Shown here: piece by piece, positions 6,547-6,977 of the stretch
Position numbering within the stretch: the stretch's first letter is position 1
Layout: the number at the start of each line of letters is the position of its first letter
From: Gemmatimonadaceae bacterium
Lineage (GTDB): Bacteria > Gemmatimonadota > Gemmatimonadetes > Gemmatimonadales > Gemmatimonadaceae
DNA length: 6,977 nucleotides
Reading direction: 5' to 3'
Assembly (NCBI GenBank): GCA_019689955.1
Contig: JADGGM010000155.1
Location: 1 to 6,977 of the forward strand
The notes under the pieces: model-generated
The model's input: only the letters and a program-made list of their open reading frames with translations
What the model was told of the DNA's origin: nothing
Databases searched by the model: none
Made by a program: the position numbers and the translations under genes

Positions 6547-6977
6547 CCCGTCCGGCGGGGGGCCCGCGCCTCGATCCCGCGTCCCTCACGCTCTCGCACC
6601 TCACGCGCCACTTCGGCGGCGCGCGCCCCGCGGTCGACGACCTCTCGCTGGAGGTCGCGGCCGGGGAGCTCCTCGCGCTCATCGGCGCGAGCGGGTCAGG
6701 GAAGACGACGACGCTGCGCATGGTGGCCGGCTACGAGGTGCCGGACAGCGGACGGCTCCTCCTCGATGGGCGCGACATCACCGCGCTCCCGCCGCAGCGG
6801 CGGGGGTTCGGGATGGTGTTCCAGCACTACGCGCTCTTCCCGCACATGTCGGTGGGGGACAACGTGGCCTTCGGGCTCGAGGCGCGCGGGGTGGGGAAAC
6901 GGGAGCGGCGCGCGCGGGCGGCGGCGGCGCTCGCTTCGGTGGGACTCGAGGGCGCGTCGCCGCGCGCGGTGCAGTCG
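6543..6977 (+). CDS. ABC transporter ATP-binding protein, 3' end cut by the window
   Basis: This is the nucleotide-binding subunit of the importer served by the upstream lipoprotein. It would hydrolyse ATP on the cytoplasmic face to power uptake. The reading frame was translated by hand from the ATG at 6543 and stays open for 145 codons to the window end, so the gene is partial. Walker A is GASGSGKTT at residues 48-56, and the Q-loop is FQHYALFPHM at 93-102 (Gln94). The region before the helical domain (VGDNVAFGLEARGVGK, 104-119) has the PotA/FbpC-like layout. The last residues, RAVQS, are where the LSGGQ signature normally begins, so the signature, Walker B and any C-terminal regulatory domain lie outside. 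The start overlaps the lipoprotein stop by four bases (ATGA). The permease gene is not in the window and presumably follows. Family assignment is secure; the substrate class (polyamine, iron, phosphonate or sugar phosphate) cannot be told from this part. Confidence 0.93.
   Translation, partial: MTRPAGGPRLDPASLTLSHLTRHFGGARPAVDDLSLEVAAGELLALIGASGSGKTTTLRMVAGYEVPDSGRLLLDGRDITALPPQRRGFGMVFQHYALFPHMSVGDNVAFGLEARGVGKRERRARAAAALASVGLEGASPRAVQS

Overview
The window is a dense, high-GC stretch with four genes, all on the + strand: a complete 2-oxoglutarate dehydrogenase E1 gene, a complete secreted PIG-L/LmbE-type deacetylase, a complete ABC-importer substrate-binding lipoprotein, and the first 145 codons of the importer's ATPase, cut by the window edge. 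The very high GC, strong G/C third positions, frequent GGG glycine codons, the large multidomain PIG-L protein and its signal peptide ending in '..LRAQ' suggest a Gemmatimonadota-like bacterium. This assignment is an inference from style, not a proof.

Layout. Bases 1-19 are a short AT-rich leader that runs into an odd palindrome carrying the sucA start codon. sucA occupies 20-2761. A 45-base gap (2762-2806) follows, far less GC-rich than its surroundings, and contains copies of a GTACCTAGGTAC-type palindrome; one copy overlaps the sucA stop and another overlaps the next start. The PIG-L gene runs from 2807 (preferred ATG) to 5491. The last three genes are tightly packed: the PIG-L stop overlaps the lipoprotein start (ATGATG at 5488-5493), and the lipoprotein stop overlaps the ATPase start (ATGA, 6543-6546). 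No tRNA, rRNA, CRISPR array, insertion sequence or convincing terminator was seen.

How it fits together. sucA is a core TCA-cycle gene, but the E2 partner gene (sucB) does not follow it. The other three genes look like one translationally coupled unit: an exported zinc-dependent amide hydrolase, a lipid-anchored solute receptor and a transport ATPase. A plausible reading is that the exported hydrolase and the importer act on related substrates, but the solute is unknown. The receptor resembles the group usually labelled 'ferric iron-binding' yet seems to lack the iron ligands of FbpA. The most unusual non-coding signal is the phased palindrome cluster between sucA and the PIG-L gene.
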